A DNA stretch of 64,000 nucleotides from JALXCH01 sp964495805 (GTDB taxonomy: Bacteria > Calditrichota > Calditrichia > RBG-13-44-9), in contig CAZBWV010000033.1 of NCBI GenBank assembly GCA_964495805.1, positions 4,064 through 68,063 on the forward strand, written 5' to 3'. Every line of letters begins with the position of its first letter. The first letter of the stretch is position 1. A program made the position numbers and the translations under genes. Below are positions 35,951-45,024 of this stretch, one piece after another. The notes beneath the pieces were generated by a model that ran no database searches, had not been told where the DNA came from, and saw only the letters and a list, made by a program, of their open reading frames with translations.

Positions 35951-37524
35951 TGGGGAGCTGGCACAAACCATATTCGTTATTGCCTTATTTGTATTTTACG
36001 GATGTGGCCGCGGATGAGCGAGTGCTGGTGGTGACCGACCAGCCCCAACGTTGTGGTGTGAATGCTTCGGGTGTGCCAGTTCGGTTGACAATTTTTTGTC
36101 CTGGTGGTTGTGAAAAAAATTTACAACCGGCATCCGGAACGGAATGTTATCAGGGTGAATGGAAGGCCCTGGCGCAGATCGGGAAGGAAGTAACGGTGGT
36201 GTTGTGGGAAAAACCGGAGATGCCCGATCCGTTAACCTGGCAAACGATTCAGAAGCTGTTCCCTGAAGTACGAAATTATATTTTTTTACAGGAACGTCGA
36301 TCTCTCGCTTCCAACCTGAAGAATTTTTTCCGCTACCGAAACGGAAATTTTTCTAACAATATGATATTTAAGGAATTACCAGTCTCCTCCGGATGGAGCC
36401 TGCGCTGGTTTCTGATTCTCTTTCCACATCGTCAGAAGCCACGGGCTTTTCTGATCCCCGGTTCTCCGGGAAAACTTCCCTCGGAATCCCGATTTGCTCT
36501 GAAGCGCTGGTTCGATGCCCGGGGTGGATTGTACCTGTTGCCGCACCATGTAGCGCAGATTATTTCCCGGTCTCGCTTCCCCGATCATGTCAGGCACGTT
36601 ATTTGTAAGTTAATTCAGTGCGGGGAAAGCGAAAGAGATATCGTTCAATTTATTCAACAGGTGTACATTTCAACCACGAATGTGCTGATGGTGCGAATTC
36701 AAGTCAAAAATGTAAATTATTTTATTCGGTATCCGTTTCATGTTCTCTCCCTGGACCGGATCCAGAACAACCAGCGTCTTATCCGCCTGCTTCACGAAAA
36801 TGGATTTACCGATGTACCCAAACCGGTGGATGAACAGGCAGAAAACAATTTTCCCTATTTTGTGGAAATGGGTATCGATGCTTTTAGTGTGGAGCGGCGA
36901 TTTGCGAGCCTGTCACCTTCCGAAGCGGTGGATTATGTGGAAAAGGCCATGGAACGGATCAGTCAGATTCATCGCCATTTTGGTGTTGTGTTTACCATGG
37001 ATGAGGAGACGTTTGAACGATATGTCGGACTTCGCTTTCGGAAGATTCGGGAGGGACTCACTGAAAAGGAAGTAATTGACCGGGCTGAGGCATATCTGAA
37101 AGAACAGTTCCTGGGCAAGAATTTTATGCGATCCACATGCCATGGCGACTATAAAATTGGCAATTGCCTGTTTGATGAAAACGGTGAATTGCTGGGAATT
37201 ATTGACTGGGATATGGGAAGTCTGGATGATTTGACCCTGGTGGACCTGGCCAGTCTGATTGCGAAAGCTCTACGGCAACGGAATAATTTCGACTTTAAAT
37301 TGTTGCTGAGTAATCCCAATATGGATGCTGGTATTTTCCATCAGACCTATCTTGGTTATTTTGCATTAACCGATACCGAACCGCTTCCGCTTTACCCCGC
37401 AATGCTATTTTACTGGATCGATCGAGTATATAAACAGTTTACGTTTAGTCCGGACGGAAAGGAACAATGGGCTGAACAGCATGTATTGCCAGTAGTGGAA
37501 GTACTCCGATCGATTCTGAAATAG
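35950..37524 (+). CDS. APH-family (aminoglycoside phosphotransferase-like) kinase with novel N-terminal region
   Basis: About 524 residues. The C-terminal half is an APH/choline-kinase-fold phosphotransferase: catalytic CHGDYKIGNCLF (HGD...N) and metal-binding LLGIIDWDMGSLDD are intact. The N-terminal 240 residues match no family I recognise, although a DERVLVVTDQ strand hints at a nucleotide-binding fold. It is translationally coupled to the kinase-like gene before it, which suggests a two-enzyme phosphorylation step. Antibiotic resistance is not implied by this fold. Confidence 0.7.
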   Translation: MGSWHKPYSLLPYLYFTDVAADERVLVVTDQPQRCGVNASGVPVRLTIFCPGGCEKNLQPASGTECYQGEWKALAQIGKEVTVVLWEKPEMPDPLTWQTIQKLFPEVRNYIFLQERRSLASNLKNFFRYRNGNFSNNMIFKELPVSSGWSLRWFLILFPHRQKPRAFLIPGSPGKLPSESRFALKRWFDARGGLYLLPHHVAQIISRSRFPDHVRHVICKLIQCGESERDIVQFIQQVYISTTNVLMVRIQVKNVNYFIRYPFHVLSLDRIQNNQRLIRLLHENGFTDVPKPVDEQAENNFPYFVEMGIDAFSVERRFASLSPSEAVDYVEKAMERISQIHRHFGVVFTMDEETFERYVGLRFRKIREGLTEKEVIDRAEAYLKEQFLGKNFMRSTCHGDYKIGNCLFDENGELLGIIDWDMGSLDDLTLVDLASLIAKALRQRNNFDFKLLLSNPNMDAGIFHQTYLGYFALTDTEPLPLYPAMLFYWIDRVYKQFTFSPDGKEQWAEQHVLPVVEVLRSILK

Positions 37525-37644
37525 CTCTCATCTTTCGCAAAATCCCCCAATTTTCCGGGAAGTGAAGACGACCGGAAAGAGTAAATACCCGAAGTGACCA
37601 TCTTCCGGGATGTTATTTGTCGCTTTAAACGCAAGGAGGCAATC

Positions 37645-39312
37645 ATGAAAGTATTTGCGTCAATCCTTACCCTTTTTTCCCTTTTGTGGGTTTCCAGTTT
37701 ATGTGCGGGCGTGCAGTATGTGGACAATCAGTTTCAGGGAACGCCGAACGGTTCGCAGAACTCTCCCTGGCCAACCATTGCTCAGGGACTGGATCATCTA
37801 CAACCTGGTGATACGTTGTATATTCGTGGTGATGTGGGTTCTCCCCGGATATATCCCGAGAAAATGCGTCCGTCTGTTTCGGGAACCGCTCAACACCCCA
37901 TTGTGGTAAAAGCATATCCTGGCGAGCAAGTGATGATTCAGTACCAGAGCGATAAAGTGCTAAAAGCCAATAAAGATTATTATGTGTATGAGGATCTGAT
38001 TTTTGACCACGATTGGGGAGAGTCCGATGTTATTCGTTTAACCGGCGATTACAACATATTTCGTAATTGCGAAGTGCGCAATGGTCGGCGGGATGGCTTC
38101 GATATCGGTTCGGCCCATTACAGTGTGATTGAAATGTGCGAAATTCACGATATGATTCACGAAAATGTGGGGTCTGATGCTCATGGGATTGTGATTACCG
38201 GCGGTCATTATGTTACCTTCCGCCATAATCGGATATATGATTGCTCCGGGGATTGTATTCAGATTGGGCACGGAAGTGCATACCATACTCAGATATTGGA
38301 GAATGATCTGTTCTGCACCCCGGCGATGCAGGGAATCAGCGAAAACGCCGTGGATGTGAAATCCAATTTTGGTGGATTAATTTACGGAAACAAGATGCAC
38401 GGTTTCCGGCGTTGCAACGGGGCAGATGGGGCTGCACTGAAAATTAATCACAAAGCGGATAGTATGGTGGTGGCGTGGAACGAAATTTATGATTGCAACG
38501 GTGGACTCCGTTTGACCCAGGGAAGCGGACCGCCCCGCGATATGATTGTAACCAATAATGTTGTGCACCACCTGGTGGATGAAGGTAATTATTCCACAGA
38601 TGGTTATGGCGTGCAATTCGATGGTCAGCAAAATCTGAAGTTCTACAACAACACCTTCTATGATATTCCCGGACCGCTCTTCTGGCTGGCCTCCAACGGT
38701 GTGGATACGCTGGATATGCGCAACAATATTTTTGCGAATACCCACGATTTTCATGGTGACGAATCGGTGTTTCACGGATTGGTTACCATCGCATATAATG
38801 GGTGGTTTAATTGCACGGAAACATTTGTGAATCAGACCAATGCGATAACCGGCAACGATCCCATGTTTGTGGATGCCGATGGGGGAGATTTCCGTTTACA
38901 GGCGGGAAGTCCCTGCATTGATGCGGGGGATCCGGCGTTTGGGAGTAATTTCCCCGGTGGGCGCATCGATCTGGGTGCGTTTGAGTATGGCGCAGCCACC
39001 CGAATTGGACCAACTCAGCGACAGGTGCCTGGCAGCTTTCGGTTACTGAAGAATTTTCCCAACCCGTTTAATCCAGTCACCACCATCCCGGTGGAAGTTT
39101 ATCAACCACTTTCTACACTGAAATTTCGGGTGTACAACATCCTGGGACAGGTGGTTTTTACCCGGGAATATGTCAACATTTCTCCCGGCGTGTTTTTCCT
39201 TCGCTGGGAAGGCCGAAATTCCAGCAACGTGCCCCAACCAACGGGAATCTATTTCTATCAGGTGGAAGCAAACGGGGTCCGGCAAATGGGACGGATGCAT
39301 CTGGTGAAATAG
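37645..39312 (+). CDS. Secreted right-handed beta-helix protein with C-terminal sorting domain
   Basis: About 555 residues. Signal peptide (MKVFASILTLFSLLWVSSLC), an N-terminal VQYVDNQFQGTPNGSQ opening of the parallel beta-helix (DUF1565/NosD-like) family, then repeated turns such as VTFRHNRIYDCSGDCIQIG up to about residue 450, and a sorting domain (NFPNPFNPVTTIPVEV). Such folds bind or cleave polysaccharides; I see no lyase active site I can name. An AAGGAGG site ten bases before ATG 37645 sets the start; an upstream frame would add 17 residues. Confidence 0.85.
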   Translation: MKVFASILTLFSLLWVSSLCAGVQYVDNQFQGTPNGSQNSPWPTIAQGLDHLQPGDTLYIRGDVGSPRIYPEKMRPSVSGTAQHPIVVKAYPGEQVMIQYQSDKVLKANKDYYVYEDLIFDHDWGESDVIRLTGDYNIFRNCEVRNGRRDGFDIGSAHYSVIEMCEIHDMIHENVGSDAHGIVITGGHYVTFRHNRIYDCSGDCIQIGHGSAYHTQILENDLFCTPAMQGISENAVDVKSNFGGLIYGNKMHGFRRCNGADGAALKINHKADSMVVAWNEIYDCNGGLRLTQGSGPPRDMIVTNNVVHHLVDEGNYSTDGYGVQFDGQQNLKFYNNTFYDIPGPLFWLASNGVDTLDMRNNIFANTHDFHGDESVFHGLVTIAYNGWFNCTETFVNQTNAITGNDPMFVDADGGDFRLQAGSPCIDAGDPAFGSNFPGGRIDLGAFEYGAATRIGPTQRQVPGSFRLLKNFPNPFNPVTTIPVEVYQPLSTLKFRVYNILGQVVFTREYVNISPGVFFLRWEGRNSSNVPQPTGIYFYQVEANGVRQMGRMHLVK

Positions 39313-39426
39313 TATCCCATTTGTTTCTTTCCTTTGCTTACGGAAGTATTGGGAGAAGGGGAGAGAAGGAGGAAAGGGTAAAGAAGAGATAGAAAAAATT
39401 TTTCACCTTATATGGGCTGCCACAGT

Positions 39427-39499
39427 CACCGGGGTGGAATCCCGAATGATTTCATCCCGGTGGGTTTACCCGTATCGGGTTTACCCGAACCGGGTTTAC
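39427..39499. repeat. Hairpin plus three 15-bp tandem repeats
   Basis: CACCGGG (39427-39433) pairs with CCCGGTG (39456-39462), with further G-T pairs inside. It is followed by three copies of a 15-base unit ending CGGGTTTAC, at a 15-base period (GGGTTTAC at 39462, 39477 and 39492). The strong stem makes it REP-like. It lies between convergent genes. Confidence 0.65.
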
Positions 39500-39582
39500 T
39501 CACATCAGAGTCGCACCTCACCCCTCACCCCCACCTTTTTTTCCTATTTCCCCAATACCCCTCACATCCCATAAGCTCCAAT

Positions 39583-39723
39583 CATTTTACATTTTACATT
39601 CCTCATCCCCTTATTTCCCTTATAACCCCTATATCCCCTATATCCCCTATATCCCCTATAACCCTTATATCCCCTATATCCCTTCTTTCCCCTATATCCC
39701 CTCTCACCCCTTTGACCTTTCCC
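39583..39723 (-). repeat. CCCCTATAT microsatellite and TGTAAAA repeat
   Basis: About ten imperfect copies of CCCCTATAT (GGGGATATA on the other strand), preceded by CATTTTACATTTTACATTCCTCATCC. Its reverse complement matches the repeat at 1317-1440. It fills the 420-base gap between convergent genes; no gene was seen. Confidence 0.75.
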
Positions 39724-39733
39724 ATTTTCAACA

Positions 39734-40483
39734 TCAGGTTAAAAATTTAATAAACGCTGCCACCAGTCCGGCAAAAGTAAACGAGAGCAGGGTACCGATG
39801 AGGAAATACTCCGCAAAGCTTCGTTCGTTGAGCTCTTTGAATCGGGTAATTCCTTTGGCTGTGAGCACAAATCCGATGGCGGTAAACTGATTGTTTAGCA
39901 CGAAAAAGAAAATCAGCACCCGTTCCAGAAATCCAATGACTCGTCCGCGGTTGTATTCTGTCCGATCCACCGGAGCGGATTCGTCTTCTGTTTTCCCGTG
40001 CCGGGGCACCAGCCGTAGCACTTCGAACAGATATCGCACAAAGATGTTGATCTCATTCAGGGATAGCAACACCCCAAACAACAATAGATGAAACTGTTTC
40101 CAGTCGGTTTCCAGCACCAGCCATACCAGCCACTGGTAACCCGCCAGACCAATGAGTACGTGTTTAATCTGCGGATTGAATTCCCACCCGAATGCAGGCG
40201 AAAAAATGGTACTGAAAAGAGCAAGATAAATCAGGAAGAAAATCAGTCGTTTCAGATTCATCCGTTCACCGTTCCGTTCCCACAGGTAGTGGATCAGATT
40301 TATTGCTATCAGGGAAGGAATCAGCAGCAGCATCCAGATGTTCCAGCGGAGAAAAATCAGTGCGGCTACCTCGAAAGCGGTTTTTGTGAGATATTGGGAA
40401 AGAGACAAAGGGTGATCCCGGTAATGGTAAAACAACCGGGTCACCAGCACCATATTCATCATGTAGATAAATGGTAAAATCAT
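39734..40483 (-). CDS. Multi-pass membrane protein partnered with SatD (DUF3307-like)
   Basis: A 249-residue membrane protein with about six helices. Its start overlaps the satD stop (ATGA), so it is the second gene of that operon. It may belong to the DUF3307 family that accompanies SatD-type proteins elsewhere; I am only moderately sure of the family. Function is unknown. Confidence 0.6.
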   Translation of the reverse strand: MILPFIYMMNMVLVTRLFYHYRDHPLSLSQYLTKTAFEVAALIFLRWNIWMLLLIPSLIAINLIHYLWERNGERMNLKRLIFFLIYLALFSTIFSPAFGWEFNPQIKHVLIGLAGYQWLVWLVLETDWKQFHLLLFGVLLSLNEINIFVRYLFEVLRLVPRHGKTEDESAPVDRTEYNRGRVIGFLERVLIFFFVLNNQFTAIGFVLTAKGITRFKELNERSFAEYFLIGTLLSFTFAGLVAAFIKFLT

Positions 40484-41106
40484 GAGCGTTGCATCTGTTG
40501 GTTCACTTCCCGGGATATTTCATTCAAAATATTCTGAATAATTTCCAGAGCCCCAGCGCGGATGTTTTTGTAAACTGCTACGGTGGAGATGTTTAACTGT
40601 TCGGCAATATGGCGGGGTGATGTTCCTTTTAACAGCGCATCCATAATCATCCAGCGATTCCGATTCCAGGAGCTAAGTTCGTGAGAGATTAGTGCCAGCG
40701 TCTGATTGGCCAGTTGCCAGTTTCCCTTCTCGGAAGCCAAATAAAACAAAGAGTCCGACTGTTTCAGGTACAGGATGCCTTCCCGACAAAGATGGAAAGC
40801 CGGTCCGTCCATCCCGATAGCCTGTTTGGGATTGATGGGGGTATCCAGCCGACCCATCGCTATGGCAAAACGAATCCGCTGCGGAAACACAGCCGTGAGC
40901 AGGTGAAAAATATCATGGAATAACCGATCGGCGGAACGGTACACAGCCTGAAATTCATCGCCCAGGGTGATGGTGTACGGAGAAAGCAGGTCCGGATGTT
41001 CCCGATTGATTTCCGCCAGCGTCTCCTCCAGCTGGCGCTGAAAGGCCGAACGATTCAAAATTGAACGGGACTGTACCACATCGCCGATGAGAGTAAGGAC
41101 TACCAT
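40480..41106 (-). CDS. SatD-family protein with C-terminal helix-turn-helix
   Basis: A 208-residue protein. Residues 1-140 match the SatD family (LTLIGDVVQSRSI...YTITLGDEFQAVY...AMGRLDTPINP). The C-terminus has a sigma-region-4-like helix-turn-helix (LLKGTSPRHIAEQLNISTVAVYKNIR shortened here to GTSPRHIAEQLNIS plus TVAVYKN). It is probably a DNA-binding regulator. Three palindromes immediately upstream could be its own operators. Confidence 0.8.
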   Translation of the reverse strand: MVVLTLIGDVVQSRSILNRSAFQRQLEETLAEINREHPDLLSPYTITLGDEFQAVYRSADRLFHDIFHLLTAVFPQRIRFAIAMGRLDTPINPKQAIGMDGPAFHLCREGILYLKQSDSLFYLASEKGNWQLANQTLALISHELSSWNRNRWMIMDALLKGTSPRHIAEQLNISTVAVYKNIRAGALEIIQNILNEISREVNQQMQRS

Positions 41107-41134
41107 AAACCATTCCAGTTTAAATACTCAAAAA

Positions 41135-41196
41135 TTAACTAATCCGGTTAATAACCGAATCGGTTAGAATCTCTAAAAATTAACTGCTACGGTTAA
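41135..41196. promoter_or_regulatory. Operator cluster upstream of satD
   Basis: Two TTAAC-N7-GTTAA palindromes (41135-41151 and 41180-41196), each within a 24-base direct repeat (41130-41153 and 41175-41198) spaced 45 bases apart. Between them lies the palindrome TAACCGAATCGGTTA (41152-41166), symmetric except for its centre base. They lie within 30-90 bases of the satD start codon. Confidence 0.7.
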
Positions 41197-41340
41197 TATA
41201 CACAACGGCAGGGAAAAGATCAAGGAAAAATACCCGGGTTGGCGTTTTCCGGAAATAATCAGGAAACGTCCGGAGAAATGAATACCGGTAACAATCAGGA
41301 AGAGACCGATGATGATTGTTCTTCGAAAAACCTGGCCCGA

Positions 41341-41895
41341 TTATGCAGAATTGTACCGAAAATCCTGCTCAATGTCCCGAAAGCGGGGAAGCTTGCGGTC
41401 TTTTTCGGAAAGAATGGGATTTTGCACCGGCCATTCAATCTGTAAATCCGGATCGTTCCAGATAATGCCCCGTTCATCCGGAGGGGAGTAGTAAGTGCTG
41501 CACTTGTATTCAAACTCCGCCACCTCGCTCAACACGCAGAAGCCATGGGCAAAACCAATGGGAATATACATCTGAAGCTTATTCTCGGCTGAGAGAATCT
41601 GGCCGTACCACTGACCGTAAGTAGGGGAGCCCACGCGCAAATCCACTGCCACATCGAACACTTTGCCCACCACCACGCGTACCAACTTAGCCTGCCCCGG
41701 ATTCACCTGGTAGTGCAGTCCCCGCAGGGTGTTCTTTACCGAACGGGAATGATTATCCTGCACAAACTGCGCATCGATGCCATGCTGGGCGTAGCGTTTA
41801 TAATGGTAGCTTTCGAAAAAGAAACCGCGTTGATCCACGAAAACGGTTGGTTCAATGACCAGAAGACCGGGAAGTTTTGTCTGGATGACTCGCAT
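41341..41895 (-). CDS. rfbC: dTDP-4-dehydrorhamnose 3,5-epimerase
   Basis: A 184-residue cupin enzyme of dTDP-L-rhamnose synthesis. Signatures: DQRGFFFESYHYKRY near the start, the catalytic-His motif LRGLHYQ, and PIGFAHGFCVLSE. No other rml genes are in the window, so the rest of the pathway is elsewhere. The start at 41895 gives normal family length with a GAGGTG site; a longer frame upstream is not conserved. It is divergent from the yceD promoter. Confidence 0.92.
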   Translation of the reverse strand: MRVIQTKLPGLLVIEPTVFVDQRGFFFESYHYKRYAQHGIDAQFVQDNHSRSVKNTLRGLHYQVNPGQAKLVRVVVGKVFDVAVDLRVGSPTYGQWYGQILSAENKLQMYIPIGFAHGFCVLSEVAEFEYKCSTYYSPPDERGIIWNDPDLQIEWPVQNPILSEKDRKLPRFRDIEQDFRYNSA

Positions 41896-42085
41896 GGCAC
41901 CTCTGTTTTTTTTTGCGGAGAATTTTAACATATTTTGCGTTCCATGTAAAGCTGCGAAAATTTTTCCCGGATCGGGGAGAATAGCGATGAAAAACACATT
42001 GCGCATTGTGGAGAGGGAATCAATTTTGTGTCCTCTGAGCATTGTTGGCATCTAATTTCATAAATTTGGGCAAAGCATAAAAAAC

Positions 42086-42114
42086 TTGATTGTTTTTCGG
42101 CAGAGTTTTATATT
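42086..42114 (+). promoter_or_regulatory. Promoter of the yceD-rpmF-plsX-fab operon
   Basis: TTGATT (42086-42091) and TATATT (42109-42114) with an ideal 17-base spacer, about 25 bases before the first start codon. Best sigma70-type match seen in the window. Confidence 0.65.
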
Positions 42115-42138
42115 TGGAGTTTGTAAATCAGGGTGATT

Positions 42139-42648
42139 ATGAAAGTACAGATTTTGCATCTGGAAGATGGGGTTCATCATTATCGGGAGGTGATTCAGGG
42201 TGGATCGCTCCATTTTTACCGGGATGAGGTGTATCCCCATAATATTGAAGTGGAAGTGGAGCTGAATAAATTCGAAAAGAATATTACCTGTTCCATTGAA
42301 CTTCATACAAAAGGTCATTATATTTGCGACCGTTGTTTGCGTGAGTATGAGCGGGATTACTCAGAGCATTTTCAGATATTGTTTCATTTAGGGCAGCGTG
42401 ATCTGGAAACCGATGAGGATGATGTGGTGCTGTTATCGCCCGAGCAAGTGGAAGTGGACCTGAATCCGTATATTCAGGAGCATTTGATTCTGACGGTGCC
42501 CATGAAGATGCTGTGCCATGAGGATTGCAAAGGAATTTGTCCGGGATGCGGAGCGGATTTGAATACTGAACCGTGTACCTGTCATGTGGAACAAATTGAT
42601 CCGCGCTGGGAAAAGCTGCGGGTATTGTTGAGTCATCAAAAATCGTAA
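42139..42648 (+). CDS. yceD: DUF177 (YceD) family protein
   Basis: About 169 residues of the YceD family, almost always found before rpmF and linked to 23S rRNA or ribosome metabolism. The family motif CDRCLREYE is present, with extra cysteines near the C-terminus (CHEDCKGICPGCGADL) that look like a zinc site. A GTG two codons upstream is an alternative start. Confidence 0.9.
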   Translation: MKVQILHLEDGVHHYREVIQGGSLHFYRDEVYPHNIEVEVELNKFEKNITCSIELHTKGHYICDRCLREYERDYSEHFQILFHLGQRDLETDEDDVVLLSPEQVEVDLNPYIQEHLILTVPMKMLCHEDCKGICPGCGADLNTEPCTCHVEQIDPRWEKLRVLLSHQKS

Positions 42649-42673
42649 CATAAAAACAGGAGAAGACAACAAA

Positions 42674-42862
42674 ATGGCCAATCCGAAACGAAAAATTTCC
42701 AAGTCCAAACGGGATAAACGGCGTGCTTCCTGGATGCAGCAGTTGAGCAGTGCCAATTTATCCGTCTGTCCCAATTGCGGAGAGCCCAAATTACCTCATC
42801 GGGCTTGCCCCCATTGCGGTTACTATAACGGTCAGCAGGTCTTTGTTCCCACCGAATCTTAA
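42674..42862 (+). CDS. rpmF: 50S ribosomal protein L32
   Basis: 62 residues with the typical MANPKRKISKSKRDKRRA opening and the zinc-binding pairs CPNC and CPHC. It is the zinc-dependent form of L32. It sits between yceD and plsX, as in most bacteria. Confidence 0.97.
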   Translation: MANPKRKISKSKRDKRRASWMQQLSSANLSVCPNCGEPKLPHRACPHCGYYNGQQVFVPTES

Positions 42863-42881
42863 TTTTCCCATGGGGTAATCG

Positions 42882-43883
42882 ATGCGTATTGCCATTGACG
42901 CAATGGGTGGAGACAACGCCCCCAAGGCACCGGTCGAGGGGGCACTTTTATTTGACAAAGAAACGGGTGGCAAACATCAGCTCATCCTGTTGGGCGACCG
43001 TGCGCTGCTGGAAAAGGAACTGGACCGTCATCATTTTCACCATCCGTTAAACATCCGTATTGTGCATACCACACAGGTTGTGGATATGCACGACCAGCCC
43101 ACCCTGGCCCTTAAGCAAAAGAAAGATTCCTCCATGATGCGTGGTTTGCAAATGCATCGGGATGGTGAAGCCGATGCATTTGTGAGTGCCGGAAATACCG
43201 GTGCGCAGATGGTGGGAAGTCTGTTTATCCTGGGGCGTATTGAGGGAGTCCAGCGTCCCGCAGTGGCCTCTTTTCTGCCCACCGAAGGGGGTGTGGTTCT
43301 GTTGATTGACGTGGGTGCCAATGTGGATTCCAAACCGCAACATTTGCTGCAGTTTGGTCTGATGGGTAGCATTTTTATTAACTATATTTACGGCATCGAA
43401 AACCCGCGGGTGGGATTGCTCAGCATCGGAGAAGAAAAGACCAAAGGAAACGACCTGGTGCTCAGCACTTATCCGCTGATGGTTGCCAAGATGCCCAATT
43501 TTATCGGGAATGTGGAAGGACGTGATATTTTACACGGCAAGGCAGATGTGATTGTCACGGATGGGTTTGTAGGGAATATTGTGTTGAAGTTTGCCGAAAG
43601 CGTGTTGGGTGTGTTTGGCCGAGCGTTTAAAGCCAGCGTGGGGAGAAATCTTTTCTCCTTGCTGGGTGCTTTTCTGGTTCGCCATGCCTTCAGAGAGATG
43701 AAAAGCAGTTTCGATTATCAGGAATATGGGGGAGTTCCGTTGTTGGGAGTGAATGGCATCTCCATCATCAGTCATGGACGCAGCACCGCCCATGCGTTTA
43801 AAAATGCCGTTCGGGTAGCGGTGGAGATGAGTGAGAAGAAAGTGAATCAGCATATTTATGAGGAATTAAAAAAGAGGGGATAA
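42882..43883 (+). CDS. plsX: Phosphate acyltransferase PlsX
   Basis: 333 residues. PlsX makes acyl-phosphate from acyl-ACP for phospholipid synthesis. It opens with MRIAIDAMGGDNAPKAPV and has the SAGNTGAQMV and DGFVGNIVLK motifs. Two bases separate it from fabH. Confidence 0.96.
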   Translation: MRIAIDAMGGDNAPKAPVEGALLFDKETGGKHQLILLGDRALLEKELDRHHFHHPLNIRIVHTTQVVDMHDQPTLALKQKKDSSMMRGLQMHRDGEADAFVSAGNTGAQMVGSLFILGRIEGVQRPAVASFLPTEGGVVLLIDVGANVDSKPQHLLQFGLMGSIFINYIYGIENPRVGLLSIGEEKTKGNDLVLSTYPLMVAKMPNFIGNVEGRDILHGKADVIVTDGFVGNIVLKFAESVLGVFGRAFKASVGRNLFSLLGAFLVRHAFREMKSSFDYQEYGGVPLLGVNGISIISHGRSTAHAFKNAVRVAVEMSEKKVNQHIYEELKKRG

Positions 43884-43885
43884 GC

Positions 43886-44878
43886 ATGAGTTATCGGGCG
43901 AAAATTACCGGTGTGGGACATTACGTACCACCGAAAGTTCTTACCAACAAAGACCTTGAAAAGATGGTGGATACCAATGACGAATGGATCGTTTCCCGGA
44001 CGGGCATCCGCGAACGGCACATCCTGGAGGATGGAAAGGCTTCTTCTTATATGGGGAAGTACGCTGCCATGCGCGCCCTGGAAGAAGCAGGAGTTAAACC
44101 GGAAGAACTGGACTTGATTGTGGTGGCAACGGTTACCCCGGATATGATGTTTCCCAACACCGCTTGTTTAATTCAGGAGGAAATTGGTGCGAAAAACGCC
44201 TGGGGGGTGGATGTAAACGGAGCCTGCACCGGTTTTATTTATGCCACAGCCATGGCTTCTCAGTTTATCGAAAGTGGTCGGTACCAGAAAGTGCTGGTGG
44301 TAGGCACCGATAAAATGAGCGCCATCACCGATTACACCGATCGCAATACCTGTGTGCTGTTTGGGGATGCCGCCGGTGCCATCGTACTGGAACGTTCGGA
44401 TGACCCCAATCTGGGAATCATCGATCACATTCTCAAGAGTGACGGCTCCGGTGGAAAGTATTTGTACATGCTGGGTGGCGGTAGTTTGCATCCTGCCACA
44501 CACGAAACCGTGGATAAAAAAATGCACTATATTTATCAGGACGGGCGAACGGTGTTCAAATTTGCCGTTCAGGGGATGGCAGACATCACCGAGGAAATCA
44601 TCAAAAAACACAATATAAAATCCGAAGAAGTCAAGCTTTTCATTCCCCATCAGGCCAACCAGAGAATTATTGATGCAGCAGCCAAACGGGTAAATCTAAA
44701 ACCGGAGCAGGTAATGATTAACATCGACAAATACGGCAATACCACCGCCGCAACCATTCCGCTGGCTCTTTCCGAAGCCTATCTGGACGGAAAGCTGGAA
44801 AAAGGCGATGTGGTGATTTTTGCCGCTTTCGGTGCCGGATTTACCTGGGGAAGCATGCTGCTTCGCTGGGCTATATAA
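43886..44878 (+). CDS. fabH: Beta-ketoacyl-ACP synthase III
   Basis: 330 residues. It starts fatty acid synthesis by joining acetyl-CoA (or branched acyl-CoA) and malonyl-ACP. Catalytic Cys lies in GACTGFIYA, His in HQANQRIIDA and Asn in YGNTTAATIP. Branched primers could come from the Vor-type enzyme's acyl-CoA products (inference). Confidence 0.96.
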   Translation: MSYRAKITGVGHYVPPKVLTNKDLEKMVDTNDEWIVSRTGIRERHILEDGKASSYMGKYAAMRALEEAGVKPEELDLIVVATVTPDMMFPNTACLIQEEIGAKNAWGVDVNGACTGFIYATAMASQFIESGRYQKVLVVGTDKMSAITDYTDRNTCVLFGDAAGAIVLERSDDPNLGIIDHILKSDGSGGKYLYMLGGGSLHPATHETVDKKMHYIYQDGRTVFKFAVQGMADITEEIIKKHNIKSEEVKLFIPHQANQRIIDAAAKRVNLKPEQVMINIDKYGNTTAATIPLALSEAYLDGKLEKGDVVIFAAFGAGFTWGSMLLRWAI

Positions 44879-45024
44879 ACCAAAAATCCCCATATTCAGG
44901 AAAAACGGTTGCAATTAGAGAAAAAAGTCATAAATTATTGCAAATTTTTTTGACCAGGGATGGACTGAGGTCGATAGATGTTGAAGTTCAAAATGTTTAA
45001 GGTCGATAGGAACGGAGTAACGAT

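Noticed and set aside
35950..37524. Aminoglycoside resistance gene, from the APH fold
   Set aside because: The fold is shared by many metabolic kinases; the long unique N-terminus and coupling to another kinase-like gene do not suggest resistance.
39583..39723. CRISPR-like appearance of the CCCCTATAT tract
   Set aside because: Units are 9-10 bases with no spacers; it is a microsatellite, and no cas genes are near.
40480..41106. Sigma factor, because of the C-terminal helix-turn-helix
   Set aside because: The N-terminal two thirds match SatD, and sigma regions 2 and 3 are missing.
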